Shown: positions 18,343 through 27,373 of the stretch, piece after piece
Numbering within the stretch: the first letter of the stretch is position 1
Layout of the letters: each line of letters starts with the position of its first letter
Assembly: GCA_963677165.2 (NCBI GenBank)
Contig: CAXXSX010000002.1
Span: 3,348,001-3,412,000 of the forward strand
From: JAFGXT01 sp963677165
GTDB lineage: Bacteria; Verrucomicrobiota; Lentisphaeria; Victivallales; SZUA-371
Length of the DNA stretch: 64,000 bases
Direction of reading: 5' to 3'
Notes under the pieces: model-generated
What the model saw: only the letters and a program-made list of their open reading frames with translations
Told to the model about the DNA's origin: nothing
Database searches by the model: none
Program-made: the position numbers and the translations under genes

Positions 18343-20265
18343 ATGGAATTTCTTAAGAGATTGATTGGGGCAATTGCCGTTTTTGTCGGATGTATTGTTT
18401 GCGTCAGGGCGGCTTCAGATAAGTATTACGGTACATTGGAAAAAGAACTTGGAAAGATCGGGAAAGTGTCGTTCATTGGAGGCGACAGCGAAAAAGAAGC
18501 TTTATCCGGCTTGTCAGGAAAAGAGCAGGTTAAAAATATTTCTGGACAGGAGTTTGCTTTCGGAAAGACTATTAACGTGAGTAAGCGCTCGAAAATATAT
18601 TGGCAAAATGACCGCAGGTTAATCAATAAGAAACCAGTGAAGAAAGGTGACACATTATTGGTTGTATTCTGGGCAAAAGGCACAAAGGCTCCGCAGTTTG
18701 TAGACGATGGAGCGGGAGCGGTGATTCAGCCCTATATCCATTCCAGAGTCGGCAAGTTTCATAAGGGACGGGTGACCAACTTTTACCGCTCCCGGGAACT
18801 TTCTGAAAACTGGCAGAAATTTTATGTCAAGAGCGATCCGGTAAAAATGGACTTTGCTCCGGGTGACTTGAGTATAAGGTTTATGATTGGACATAAAGCT
18901 CAAAAGATCAACATCGGGGGAATTGCCTGGGTGGCATTTCCGAAAGGAATCGACAAACATAAACTTCCTAAACCCAACTGGAACTATGAAGGACATGATC
19001 CTAACGCTCCATGGAGACTTGAGGCAGCCAGACGCATAAAAAAATACCGTATGGGCAATATGAATATCGAAGTTGTGGATTCAAAGGGCAGAGCGGTGCC
19101 GGACGCAACCGTAAAAGTGGTCATGAAACGTCACGCTTTTCGCTTTGGGACCGCGGTGGCAGTACCTGCTTTCACAGGAAAACCGAACTGGATGCATATG
19201 AGTTCTAAAGATGTGGATAAATACCGGGAACTTTCTGCAAAATACTTTAATTCCATTACGATTGAAAATGCTCTGAAATGGCACTTGTACGACAATGGAA
19301 GAAAACCGGAAAGTGCTTATGCCTGGAATGACACAAAAGAATGCCTGAAGTACTATACTGATCGTAATATATATACTCGTGGTCATGTATTGGTCTGGCC
19401 GAGTTTCTTTCGGACTCCCAAACGGTTACAGGCAAAATTGAAAGCCGATAAAAAAGTATTGAAGGAAACTGTGAATGCGCATATCACTGAAAAAATGGAA
19501 AAATTTAAGGGACTTATTAAAGATTGGGACGTGACCAATGAAACAGCAGCAAATCGTTCATATATGGATAAACTTGGTCCTATGGGATTGGTGTCATGGT
19601 ATAAAACCGCACATCGCGTTGACCCCGAAGTGAAATTGACTTTTAATGAAATAAAATTCGGTCCTGGAGGTATGGAATTGGGAAGTTTCCCTCAGAAACT
19701 CTTATCTAAAAAGTGCCACGGCTGGGTTGATTACCTGATTCAGAATAATGCCCATCTTGATTATCTTGGCAGTCAGTGCCATGGTGGAAGAGTAACTGCA
19801 AACTTCAATGGGAAAACCGGGCCGGAAGCTCTTTGGGATTACTATGACTATCTGATGAAAAGATATAAAAAACGTTTGCAGTATACTGAGGTTGACGTCA
19901 ATGTCAGTGATCCTGACGATTCAGAACAGGTGTCATACCAGGCGGATAAACTTAGAGATACGATTATTATCGCTTTTGCCCATCCGGGATTTGACGCCAT
20001 TACCCAGTGGGGATTCTGGGCGGGGCGACATTATGCTCCCAATGCGGCTCTTTGGTCAAAGAATTGGAAATTGCGTCCACATGGTAAAGCCTTTATCAAT
20101 CTGGTTTACAAAAGATGGTGGACAAATTCAATAAAGAAAACCGGGAAAGATGGAAAATGTACTGTCAACGGTTTTTTCGGGGATTATGAGATCAGTGTAA
20201 AAGGGACGCGAAAAGAGTTCCGATTGAGTCCGGAAAATAACATTATAAGAATTGTACTGAAATAG
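18343..20265 (+). CDS. secreted GH10 endo-beta-1,4-xylanase-like enzyme
   Basis: A 640-residue exported enzyme. A signal peptide spans residues 1-24 and a beta-sandwich of carbohydrate-binding type covers about 30-200. The GH10 barrel begins near 260. The acid/base glutamate is Glu400 in WDVTNE and the nucleophile is Glu516 in YTEVDVN; GHVLVWPSF matches the conserved GHTLVWH region with the last histidine replaced. A short beta-rich tail follows the barrel. It should cut xylan or a related beta-glycan outside the cytoplasm, with GH130 and the deacetylase as partners. An unusual feature is the N-terminal module on a GH10. Confidence 0.88.
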   Translation: MEFLKRLIGAIAVFVGCIVCVRAASDKYYGTLEKELGKIGKVSFIGGDSEKEALSGLSGKEQVKNISGQEFAFGKTINVSKRSKIYWQNDRRLINKKPVKKGDTLLVVFWAKGTKAPQFVDDGAGAVIQPYIHSRVGKFHKGRVTNFYRSRELSENWQKFYVKSDPVKMDFAPGDLSIRFMIGHKAQKINIGGIAWVAFPKGIDKHKLPKPNWNYEGHDPNAPWRLEAARRIKKYRMGNMNIEVVDSKGRAVPDATVKVVMKRHAFRFGTAVAVPAFTGKPNWMHMSSKDVDKYRELSAKYFNSITIENALKWHLYDNGRKPESAYAWNDTKECLKYYTDRNIYTRGHVLVWPSFFRTPKRLQAKLKADKKVLKETVNAHITEKMEKFKGLIKDWDVTNETAANRSYMDKLGPMGLVSWYKTAHRVDPEVKLTFNEIKFGPGGMELGSFPQKLLSKKCHGWVDYLIQNNAHLDYLGSQCHGGRVTANFNGKTGPEALWDYYDYLMKRYKKRLQYTEVDVNVSDPDDSEQVSYQADKLRDTIIIAFAHPGFDAITQWGFWAGRHYAPNAALWSKNWKLRPHGKAFINLVYKRWWTNSIKKTGKDGKCTVNGFFGDYEISVKGTRKEFRLSPENNIIRIVLK

Positions 20266-20380
20266 ATTTATGAGTTAAAGTTGCGCTGGAGAAAAAATAT
20301 CAGTAAATCAGGTTTGACCCGATGTGTTAAGAAATAAACTTGCCGCGGGTTGGGCTATAATTATATAAGGAGAGCTTTTT

Positions 20381-21988
20381 ATGTTGCCGGGTTGTAGAGT
20401 AATTGTTAGTTGTGTAATCGTTGTAAATACCCTGTTGTCAGTGGCGGCTGCCGAAACAGAAAAGATCAGCAGCAATCAGAAACAGGGCGGAGTCTGTTTT
20501 CGTATGGACGATAACCATAAACCATATCATTGGAAAGCGATTGCAAAAGTCTTTAATAAACATCAGAAACCGTTCTGTGCCTCGCTTAATATCGGGAGAA
20601 TGGATGACGCTCTTTTTCAGGTTGTATTGGATTTGCAGAAACAGGGACATGAAGTTCTGGACCATACTCCGTTACACAACCTGACAAGAACATCCATTGC
20701 GCCCGGAAAAACTGCTGAAGACTACAAAAAATATCCTGGAGTTGATCATATTAACGGAAAAATGGTTTGCCTGCGATATATGATTCCCAAAAGGGTCAAA
20801 GAATCCAGATATGTTTCTGCGGTGGCAAATGGAAAAACAATTACTTTGCCGGCAGATACAAGTGCAGGAAAATTAAAATTTCTAAAAGCCAATGATGTTA
20901 CTGTGTATATTCCGTCATTAAAAAAGGTGTTCAGAGCTTTTTTAAATAAAAACTCAAAACCTCCAACCCTTAAACTCAAAAGTGTATGGGATGAAGATAA
21001 TATTGATCTGGGAAAAAATAAAAAAATCAAATGTTACTTTATGCGCTGCTGGGTATTCCGTATGGCTCCTGAAGCGTATGATCTTCTCGCGGAAGATTCA
21101 CTATACCGATTCAAGAAAATCGGTGCCAAGCGTCCGTATACTATGATTGTTGCCGGGGGCGGAGTTACTTCTTCCGCTGCATATGAAATCAAAGCGGCCT
21201 ATGGTGATAAGTTTGGTTATAAGTCGTCCGCCTGTTGGGGAGGAAAGGCTCTTAAAGTATTTAACGAACCAGACCCCAAAGGTACTAGGCGGTTTGGTAT
21301 GACTTGGGGGGATTTTAACGATGAAGCCAAAAGTCTGGAATGGAACAAGACCGTGATTGCTGATGGCGTGGCATTGCACCACGTGATGATGGGACGTTCG
21401 CACTTGAGCTCCAAGATTGGCGGCTGGAAAGGCTATTTGAAACGGCTTGATGATTTGCTTCAATGGTGTACTGATAATAATATACCGGTTCATACCTACG
21501 CTCAATGGTCTGATATTCTATATACGGATAAGCCGGATCCTTCTGTAAACATATTTCCGGCGTTGCAGAACGATATTGATAAAAACGGGCGTCCTGATGG
21601 TTATTCTCTAAAGAATGCCAAAGTAAATACAGAAGGTGGAGTAGAAGCCAGCAAGGGCGTGTGTCTTTACTCTTCCAGTTCAGGAGACTTGTTTCGTGTC
21701 GATAAGCTTGGAGGGCTTGAAAAAGGCGCAAATACGTTGTCGTTTTTCCTGAAGGGAGAACCGGGAACTACTGTAAATATCGAAATTCGTTATCGTGAAA
21801 GTGGAAAAAAATACGATATAAGAAAGAAAAGAGAGGATATTCAAGTCTCTGTTGACGATTCAAATTGGAAACAATATACCAGTAAAATAAATGTCCCTGA
21901 AACTGCCGCTATATGCTATATCTCGGTATCTGCCAATCTTAAGGGCGAAACCCCATTATTTTTCAGCGGACCTGAATTGAGACCCTGA
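20381..21988 (+). CDS. secreted polysaccharide-deacetylase-like protein (CE4-type)
   Basis: A 535-residue exported protein with a signal peptide in the first 24 residues. The NodB-type metal site is recognisable: Asp43 and Asp44 in FRMDDN, and His95 and His99 in DHTPLH, spaced as the classic H-(S/T)-x-x-H. The later CE4 motifs are not obvious and the barrel carries a long insertion at about 115-220. The last 130 residues look like a beta-sandwich carbohydrate-binding module. It probably removes acetyl groups from the polysaccharide attacked by the GH10 next door, though a peptidoglycan substrate cannot be excluded. The start has AAGGAGAG upstream. Confidence 0.65.
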   Translation: MLPGCRVIVSCVIVVNTLLSVAAAETEKISSNQKQGGVCFRMDDNHKPYHWKAIAKVFNKHQKPFCASLNIGRMDDALFQVVLDLQKQGHEVLDHTPLHNLTRTSIAPGKTAEDYKKYPGVDHINGKMVCLRYMIPKRVKESRYVSAVANGKTITLPADTSAGKLKFLKANDVTVYIPSLKKVFRAFLNKNSKPPTLKLKSVWDEDNIDLGKNKKIKCYFMRCWVFRMAPEAYDLLAEDSLYRFKKIGAKRPYTMIVAGGGVTSSAAYEIKAAYGDKFGYKSSACWGGKALKVFNEPDPKGTRRFGMTWGDFNDEAKSLEWNKTVIADGVALHHVMMGRSHLSSKIGGWKGYLKRLDDLLQWCTDNNIPVHTYAQWSDILYTDKPDPSVNIFPALQNDIDKNGRPDGYSLKNAKVNTEGGVEASKGVCLYSSSSGDLFRVDKLGGLEKGANTLSFFLKGEPGTTVNIEIRYRESGKKYDIRKKREDIQVSVDDSNWKQYTSKINVPETAAICYISVSANLKGETPLFFSGPELRP

Positions 21989-21993
21989 ATTGG

Positions 21994-22023
21994 AAGACTG
22001 TCCCAAATAAAAATGGCAGTCTT
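21994..22023 (+). terminator. terminator-like hairpin
   Basis: AAGACTG (21994-22000) pairs with CAGTCTT (22017-22023) just after the deacetylase gene. The T-tract is short (TTTG), so termination would be weak. Confidence 0.35.
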
Positions 22024-22085
22024 TGAAGATATATAACCCTTGCAAAACTTCATCACCTCCCCATAAGACAATCTTTAATAATCAC

Positions 22086-22118
22086 AAAAAGAGCTCAAAA
22101 ACTTGCGTTTTTGAGCTC
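22086..22118 (-). terminator. intrinsic terminator of the tRNA-Leu locus
   Basis: GAGCTCAAAAAC (22091-22102) and GTTTTTGAGCTC (22107-22118) form a perfect 12-bp stem with a 4-base loop; read on the minus strand it is followed by five T (22090-22086). It lies just beyond the CCA end of the truncated tRNA-Leu and is probably the original terminator of that gene. Confidence 0.8.
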
Positions 22119-22130
22119 AAATATTATAAA

Positions 22131-22189
22131 TGGTACACGGGGCGGGACTCGAACCCGCACGTCAGAGACACCAGAACCTAAATCTGGCG
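22131..22189 (-). tRNA. truncated tRNA-Leu(UAG), 3' part; candidate attachment site
   Basis: On the minus strand this holds the 3' two thirds of a tRNA-Leu. The anticodon stem-loop CCAGA-TTTAGGT-TCTGG has anticodon TAG. A long variable arm follows with GTC/GAC pairing, then the T arm GCGGG-TTCGAGT-CCCGC, the acceptor strand CCCGTGT, the discriminator A and an encoded CCA. The D arm and 5' acceptor strand are missing, and the sequence beyond 22190 does not supply them, so this copy cannot make a tRNA. A tyrosine integrase gene starts 120 bases away. The pattern is that of the duplicated att core left when an island integrates into the 3' part of a tRNA gene. The intact tRNA should lie farther right, outside the window. 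Confidence 0.85.
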
Positions 22190-22309
22190 TTTTAAGCTCA
22201 AAATATAGCTAAAAGTGGGGTTTTTAGGGGGTGTTTGGCTTGAAATCTATATTTTGTCATATAAACTTATACAATAATATAGAAGATGCAATAATAACGT
22301 GGATATGTT

Positions 22310-23509
22310 ATGGCTAGAGCAAAAGGGCAGGGCAGTATTTACCAGAAACGTAAGGGGGGAGTTTATTATCTTGAGTACACCATTGCCGGAAAGCGCAAAC
22401 GTGTTTCCTTGCAGGTGACTCACCGAAAAGATAAAAAAGCTGAAGATGGTACCATTGTCCCCGGAGCCGAATCAAAAGCTCGAACGCTTCTAGACGATGC
22501 GAACAATGCGAAAACCAAGCGTGATGTTGTGATATTCACTGCCGAACAGCGTGGTATCATAAAAAAGACTTTGATTAATTTTTGTGATATCTGGCAGGAG
22601 TTTAAGCAAGCCTATAAACGTCCTGTAGCCGATGGAACTCTTGAAAATTACCATAATCACTGGAATAATTTTACTTCCTGGCTTGATGAGTTTTACCATG
22701 GAGTTAGTGATTTACGACAAATATCTGAAGATGTTGCCAAAGAATATTGTGCATTCCTGACTGATAATAAAAAGTTGGCTGCATCTACATACAATCAACA
22801 TCGAGGCGCGCTGTTGCTTATTTTTGATACGCTCAAAGATAAAGCAGGGATTATTGAGAATCCCTGGCGGAATACCGAAAGGCGAAATCCGCATATTGAT
22901 ACAGTTTCTCGCAAAACGTTATCTGATGCCGAATTGAAAACACTTTTTGAATATATTCAGTCAGAAGAATTCTCTGTTGCTGATCAGAGTGAGTGGAATA
23001 TCCTTTTTCATCTTGGAGCATATACCGGGATGCGGCTGGTTGATTGTTGTCTTTTAACCCGGGATAAAATCGATTGGGAAAACGGAATTATTAACACGAC
23101 TCCAGTTAAGACACAGCGGATCCGCCGAAATGTTACAATTCCGATTTTTGAACCATTAAAGATTGTTCTCGCTCCAGTCATCGATAAGATTGAAGCAAAA
23201 GATTATATTACTCCTTGTATTGCTGGTGGATATATGCGCTATAAGCGGGGAATTGTCCGTAAGATTGTCGGTATTTTTGAATCCGCTGGATTTGAGACTG
23301 TGATAGAAGTTCCCGGGCGTAATAATCCGCAGAGTGTTATCGGTTTTCACTCTTTACGTGGAAGCCTGACCAGTAAACTGCTGAATTCCGGAGTTCCTAT
23401 TCCTGTGGTGAAAGAAATCATTGGTGATAATATAAAAACCATTGAAGATCATTATCTGAAAACAAAAGCTGAAGACGTTCTAAACGCAACCAATAACATC
23501 AAGTTTTAA
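22310..23509 (+). CDS. tyrosine recombinase / site-specific integrase
   Basis: A 399-residue phage-type integrase. A basic N-terminal arm with KGQGSIYQKRKGGVYYLEY is followed by a SAM-like core-binding domain at about 90-185. The catalytic domain shows Arg242 in YTGMRLVD, Lys267 in TPVKTQ, His347 and Arg350 in HSLRG, and the nucleophile Tyr382 in EDHYLK. The usual histidine between the second Arg and the Tyr appears replaced within IIGDNIKT. The gene faces away from the tRNA-Leu fragment and should insert and excise the island at that site. It looks full length and potentially active. Confidence 0.92.
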   Translation: MARAKGQGSIYQKRKGGVYYLEYTIAGKRKRVSLQVTHRKDKKAEDGTIVPGAESKARTLLDDANNAKTKRDVVIFTAEQRGIIKKTLINFCDIWQEFKQAYKRPVADGTLENYHNHWNNFTSWLDEFYHGVSDLRQISEDVAKEYCAFLTDNKKLAASTYNQHRGALLLIFDTLKDKAGIIENPWRNTERRNPHIDTVSRKTLSDAELKTLFEYIQSEEFSVADQSEWNILFHLGAYTGMRLVDCCLLTRDKIDWENGIINTTPVKTQRIRRNVTIPIFEPLKIVLAPVIDKIEAKDYITPCIAGGYMRYKRGIVRKIVGIFESAGFETVIEVPGRNNPQSVIGFHSLRGSLTSKLLNSGVPIPVVKEIIGDNIKTIEDHYLKTKAEDVLNATNNIKF

Positions 23510-23599
23510 ACTTAATATTAATACTTCATCGTAGATAATGAGTAAAATGATTATTCATCTTGTCAATATTTTACTCGACAAAAATGTAAATGGATGCTA

Positions 23600-23616
23600 T
23601 ATAATCATAGTATAAT
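23600..23616 (+). promoter_or_regulatory. candidate -10 elements before the zinc-ribbon gene
   Basis: Two TATAAT hexamers (23600-23605 and 23611-23616) lie 22-38 bases before the ATG at 23638. A weak -35-like TCGACA at 23575-23580 is 19 bases from the first. A strong GGGGGAG ribosome binding site follows. Confidence 0.35.
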
Positions 23617-23637
23617 TTATTTTGGGGGAGTTCTGCC

Positions 23638-25356
23638 ATGAAAATCAAATGTCCAAACTGTCAGCAGACGTATGATGTTGAAGCTCAATTTGCTGGACGT
23701 GAAATTGAATGTCCAGCATGCAATACTTCTTTTGTGATTGAAGCAGAGCAAGAAGATCAACCTGTTCTTTTTCCAATCAGAAATCATTCTTTTTCGATAA
23801 AATTGGTTGTTGGATTGGTCGTTTTTATTGGAGTTTCTTCTATTGCAGTGTTTGGCTTCATGTGGAAAAAATCGCATGTTAAAAAAGCTGCTGAAGAGAA
23901 ATGGATCGAAGGATCCCTCAATGCTAATCCATTGAAAAACTATTATGCGAACAAAGCGGAACCAAAGGAAATCTTGGTAACAGATCCGAAAACTACTTCA
24001 AAAGAAATGCTCCGAAGTCAAATGATGGATTTGGTGAAAAATTTGTCTAAGCCTGAAAATAAACATGTTATTAATATGTTGCGTCAACAGGAATTGGCTG
24101 AAAGAACAGATAAGATTAAAGAGAAAAGGCAACCTTACTGCAAAGCTGAACTTATTCAAATTCCTGGATTGATTGGAGCTTCATTCAAAAAATATGATAA
24201 AGCAATAGCATTAGGGTTGCTGACCAAGGAGGGAAGTCGTGTAAAACCGACACCAAAAGGGAAGCAACTGAATCGTAAATATGATTACTACTATTACCCG
24301 GATAAGATTGTTAACGTATGTACTCCTACATATAATCAGAGATCAAAATCAATTGAATGTCTGGTCAAATATGATGCGAAACTGGTCGGAGTTCCGGCAT
24401 ATTTCTTAGATCATGCTGAAGCATTAAAGCCGTTTATAAGGTTCAGGGATTACACTCTCAATATCGCAAAGTTGAAACGAAGTGAACAGCTTTCAATAGT
24501 ATTCACATGGGATCAGCGTCGGCAGGAATGGATTTTGAAAGACGGTAATGCTGTATATGACTATCAACCAGGAATGGACTTTTCTCTTCCTGATGTTGAA
24601 ATAAAATTTGCTGAACCAGAAGCTAAACCTGCTGTTGTTGCAGAGGCCATATCTCCTGATGTTGTGACAACTAGTGATTCTGCAGAACCGGCTGATCCTG
24701 ATCTTTCAGACAATGATAAAGACGGTTTTCCTGCGTATTGTGAACTGATGGAAGGAACTGATCCCAATGATCCTAAATCTCATCCAGAGCTTGCGAAGAG
24801 GTTATATATTTCCAAGTTTGAACAGGTCCGATTTCCTGTAAGTTTCAAAAAACTTCAAACGAATACTGGAGCTAATAGATCAGATTGGCTTATTCAGCTG
24901 TGGTTTAGCCGGGGGCACAAGTATGTAAAATTAAATGACATTATTTATGTTAAAGGGAAAAAATATAAAATTATTGATTGTGTTCCGAAAAAGGAAGAAA
25001 AATATGATAAACGATTTAAAACTAATATTACAAGAGATAGGAGTGAAGTAACTCTTCAAGAATTAAGTAATAATAAGAAAATAGTGTTAGTGATTGGTCA
25101 ACCGACATATTCTCCTTTTTCGAAAGTTTATCTTCGCGATTGTTTTACTAAAAAATTGTATGGTATGTCTGAAGGTGAAACATTTGACATGGGCGACTCC
25201 AGAACTGGAATTAGCCAGTATAAATTTGCGGGAGCAAAGCCAAAGGGAAATAAAGTGTTAGTAATCAATCAAAAAATCCGAGCTTTCATAACAATTGGAA
25301 CAAAATCGGATTTTGAAAAGACCTCTGCAAATAATGAGGCCGCTAGATTGAAATGA
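23638..25356 (+). CDS. zinc-ribbon membrane protein with Amuc_1099-like C-terminal region
   Basis: A 572-residue protein. Residues 1-38 form a zinc ribbon with two C-P-x-C knuckles (KCPNCQ and ECPACN). A single membrane helix lies at about 58-80. The middle, 120-330, is lysine-rich and unassigned. At about 355-390 there is a calcium-binding, thrombospondin-3-like stretch (DNDKDGFPAYCE then GTDPNDPKSHPE). The region after it recalls the Amuc_1099 pilus-like proteins of Akkermansia, whose D-x-D-G-D-G-F plus G-T-D-P-x-D-P-x-S-H-P pattern it shares; I offer this from memory only. The start of the next gene overlaps its stop by four bases. It is the first cargo gene after the integrase. Confidence 0.55.
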   Translation: MKIKCPNCQQTYDVEAQFAGREIECPACNTSFVIEAEQEDQPVLFPIRNHSFSIKLVVGLVVFIGVSSIAVFGFMWKKSHVKKAAEEKWIEGSLNANPLKNYYANKAEPKEILVTDPKTTSKEMLRSQMMDLVKNLSKPENKHVINMLRQQELAERTDKIKEKRQPYCKAELIQIPGLIGASFKKYDKAIALGLLTKEGSRVKPTPKGKQLNRKYDYYYYPDKIVNVCTPTYNQRSKSIECLVKYDAKLVGVPAYFLDHAEALKPFIRFRDYTLNIAKLKRSEQLSIVFTWDQRRQEWILKDGNAVYDYQPGMDFSLPDVEIKFAEPEAKPAVVAEAISPDVVTTSDSAEPADPDLSDNDKDGFPAYCELMEGTDPNDPKSHPELAKRLYISKFEQVRFPVSFKKLQTNTGANRSDWLIQLWFSRGHKYVKLNDIIYVKGKKYKIIDCVPKKEEKYDKRFKTNITRDRSEVTLQELSNNKKIVLVIGQPTYSPFSKVYLRDCFTKKLYGMSEGETFDMGDSRTGISQYKFAGAKPKGNKVLVINQKIRAFITIGTKSDFEKTSANNEAARLK

Positions 25357-25802
25357 ATAAGATAACGAAAATTGTTTCATTAGCTACTTGTGCTATTCTA
25401 GTGATTATAGCTATTCCGGTAATTAGCTGGTTGTGGGATCACTATTACACAGCAAAATTTCCTGTTTTTATGTTTTCTCTTAATGCTGATGATGTAAACC
25501 TGGATTATGGAACTCAATATAATACACACAATCTCGTATACGGGAAAAGTGTCGAAGATGTTTGTCTGGCACATGGAGCTAAGTTGATTTCGAAGCCAAA
25601 GGAAATGCCTTGTTATGAATATAAAGGAAAGGTCGGGATGATTTTCGCTATGAAAGGTTATCGCATGCGTGAGTTTGTACCAACCTCCAGGATGCCTAAT
25701 TATATTGCTGAAAAAGCGGACCCCAACAAGGTCTATTTTTATTTATATCACGAAAGATTCCATAACATGATGGAATGTTGCGGCGCTCGTAATTACAAAT
25801 GA
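25353..25802 (+). CDS. small membrane-anchored protein of unknown function
   Basis: A 149-residue protein with one N-terminal membrane helix (residues 6-28) followed by a soluble domain with no family I recognise. The soluble part is rich in aromatic residues and ends with HNMMECCGARNYK, where a cysteine pair stands out. Its ATG overlaps the stop of the zinc-ribbon gene (ATGA), so the two are translationally coupled and probably act in the same membrane complex. Confidence 0.65.
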   Translation: MNKITKIVSLATCAILVIIAIPVISWLWDHYYTAKFPVFMFSLNADDVNLDYGTQYNTHNLVYGKSVEDVCLAHGAKLISKPKEMPCYEYKGKVGMIFAMKGYRMREFVPTSRMPNYIAEKADPNKVYFYLYHERFHNMMECCGARNYK

Positions 25803-25827
25803 TAACTTTATACTGAGTTGAAATTAT

Positions 25828-26814
25828 ATGAAATTACCTAAAGTTAAGAAAAAGTATGTTTTTGCAATATTAGTTTTTCTTTTTGCATATTTGTTTAGCT
25901 ATGGCATAATCAGAGTTTTGAAAGAAAGAGCCAAGCTCTCGCTTGATAATAGCGGTAGACAATCATTATTATATGGAACTTTTTGGAACCGGAATAATCC
26001 ATTGGAGATTGCATTGTCTTTCTTTTATTTACCATTAGGCTATGCCGATTTTGGTATTACTGGACATTTGTATTGGCTCCGTTCGGACCCATATTTTTAT
26101 TGTAAATTGAGTTCTCCTAAAATTAAAGCGTTTATTGCGAATAAAACAAAGACAAACAATGAAGCATCATATCATATTTCTTATAGCAACGGAAAGAAGA
26201 TTGATGGTTCTTTGGGATATTTAAATGCTTCTTTCGAGCAAAAAGCCTTTTTGAAGCCACTTTATTTGTTACCTAATGACCTTGTTAAAAAACAAAGTGG
26301 AAAATGCAACATTGAAGTTAAATTTGTAACAGCTCTAGAAGGTAAGCTGATTACCACAATGAGTATCCCATTCAATGAGGGGGTAGCTGATGGGAGATGT
26401 ATTTTTAGCTTTCCTTCATCAGAAGCTTTAATTGATTTTAAACAAGGTTCTCGGCATGGCATATTCTCTCACAAGATTAAAAATATCGAAGCAATAAAAG
26501 GATATTATGACAATGGAATGCGAACAGGAGAATGGTCATTCCGAAATATTGCTCACCCAAATATTCAGTATATTGTGAATTATCGGAAGAATATTCTTGA
26601 TGGTTTTTTTAAGTCATATGATAGTTTTGGCGATTTGATTTCTTCTGGAGAATACAAGGATGGAAAACCATATAATGGTACATTTCTTGACGGTCTGACT
26701 TCCGACAATCTCGGAAATATGACAATACAATATAATTTTAAATTGGTCCTTGTTGAATACAAAAAAGGTAAAGCTGTAAATAGAAAAAATGTTGATTTGA
26801 AAATTGTTCAATAA
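25828..26814 (+). CDS. membrane-anchored protein with MORN/YwqK-like repeats
   Basis: A 328-residue protein with an N-terminal membrane helix (about residues 10-30). The C-terminal half has repeated Y-x-N-G-x-x-x-G-x-(W/F) units, for example YYDNGMRTGEW and YRKNILDGFF, then GEYKDGKPYNGTF. This is the pattern of MORN repeats and YwqK-type proteins. Residues 60-180 are unassigned. It lies 25 bases after the previous gene and is likely in the same operon. YwqK-like proteins are sometimes annotated as antitoxins, but no toxin partner is evident here. Confidence 0.6.
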   Translation: MKLPKVKKKYVFAILVFLFAYLFSYGIIRVLKERAKLSLDNSGRQSLLYGTFWNRNNPLEIALSFFYLPLGYADFGITGHLYWLRSDPYFYCKLSSPKIKAFIANKTKTNNEASYHISYSNGKKIDGSLGYLNASFEQKAFLKPLYLLPNDLVKKQSGKCNIEVKFVTALEGKLITTMSIPFNEGVADGRCIFSFPSSEALIDFKQGSRHGIFSHKIKNIEAIKGYYDNGMRTGEWSFRNIAHPNIQYIVNYRKNILDGFFKSYDSFGDLISSGEYKDGKPYNGTFLDGLTSDNLGNMTIQYNFKLVLVEYKKGKAVNRKNVDLKIVQ

Positions 26815-26863
26815 ATATCATTGCGGTTAGCTAAATTTGTCAATCTTATTGGGATAATAATTT

Positions 26864-27373
26864 ATGGAATTAGGTGAAAACGATAAATACAGTCTCAAGA
26901 TATTAACAAAATATGTTATTGTCCTATTATTGTTATTTATTGTATCTATTTTTCTTGCGATGACCAATTCGTATGTCCCTGGCAAAGAAGTGATTTCCAG
27001 AGTACGGGTTGTAAGATTTCAGGTTGCATTACAAATGTTTTGCGGAAAATATGGGATTTTGCCCGAGGGAAACAATCAGCAACTTACAAAAGTATTGATG
27101 GGGGCAGATACAAAACAAAATCCACAGAAGATTATTCTTCTTGAAGCCAGGGAACCTGATAAATTTTTATTTTGGAATCGTTATTCTCCTGCTCTTGACT
27201 CAAAAGGAAATTATCTTGATGGATGGGGAACGCCTCTGGATATTAAAGTAGATAATAAAACCGGGAATATCTTGGTCCGATCTTTTGGCCCAAACAGGAA
27301 GAATGATGATGGCAAGGAAGATGATATAGAAGCAAGTAAGAACATTTATGGTATTGGAGATCAACAAGAATGA
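26864..27373 (+). CDS. GspG-like pseudopilin-fold protein without the prepilin leader
   Basis: A 169-residue protein with an N-terminal hydrophobic helix (IVLLLLFIVSIFLAM) but no F-T-L-I-E cleavage motif. The C-terminal part looks like the major pseudopilin GspG: a GWGTPLDI turn, then R-S-F-G-P-N-R-K and an acidic D-D-G-K-E-D-D-I loop, which binds calcium in GspG. It may be a stably anchored pilin-like subunit rather than a processed one. The next gene overlaps its stop by four bases. Confidence 0.65.
   Translation: MELGENDKYSLKILTKYVIVLLLLFIVSIFLAMTNSYVPGKEVISRVRVVRFQVALQMFCGKYGILPEGNNQQLTKVLMGADTKQNPQKIILLEAREPDKFLFWNRYSPALDSKGNYLDGWGTPLDIKVDNKTGNILVRSFGPNRKNDDGKEDDIEASKNIYGIGDQQE

Noticed and set aside
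22131..22189. Functional tRNA-Leu gene
   Set aside because: The D arm and 5' acceptor strand are missing, so it is treated as an attachment-site remnant.
25828..26814. Toxin-antitoxin system based on the YwqK-like gene
   Set aside because: The repeats are generic MORN-like units, the protein is membrane anchored and no small toxin gene is adjacent.
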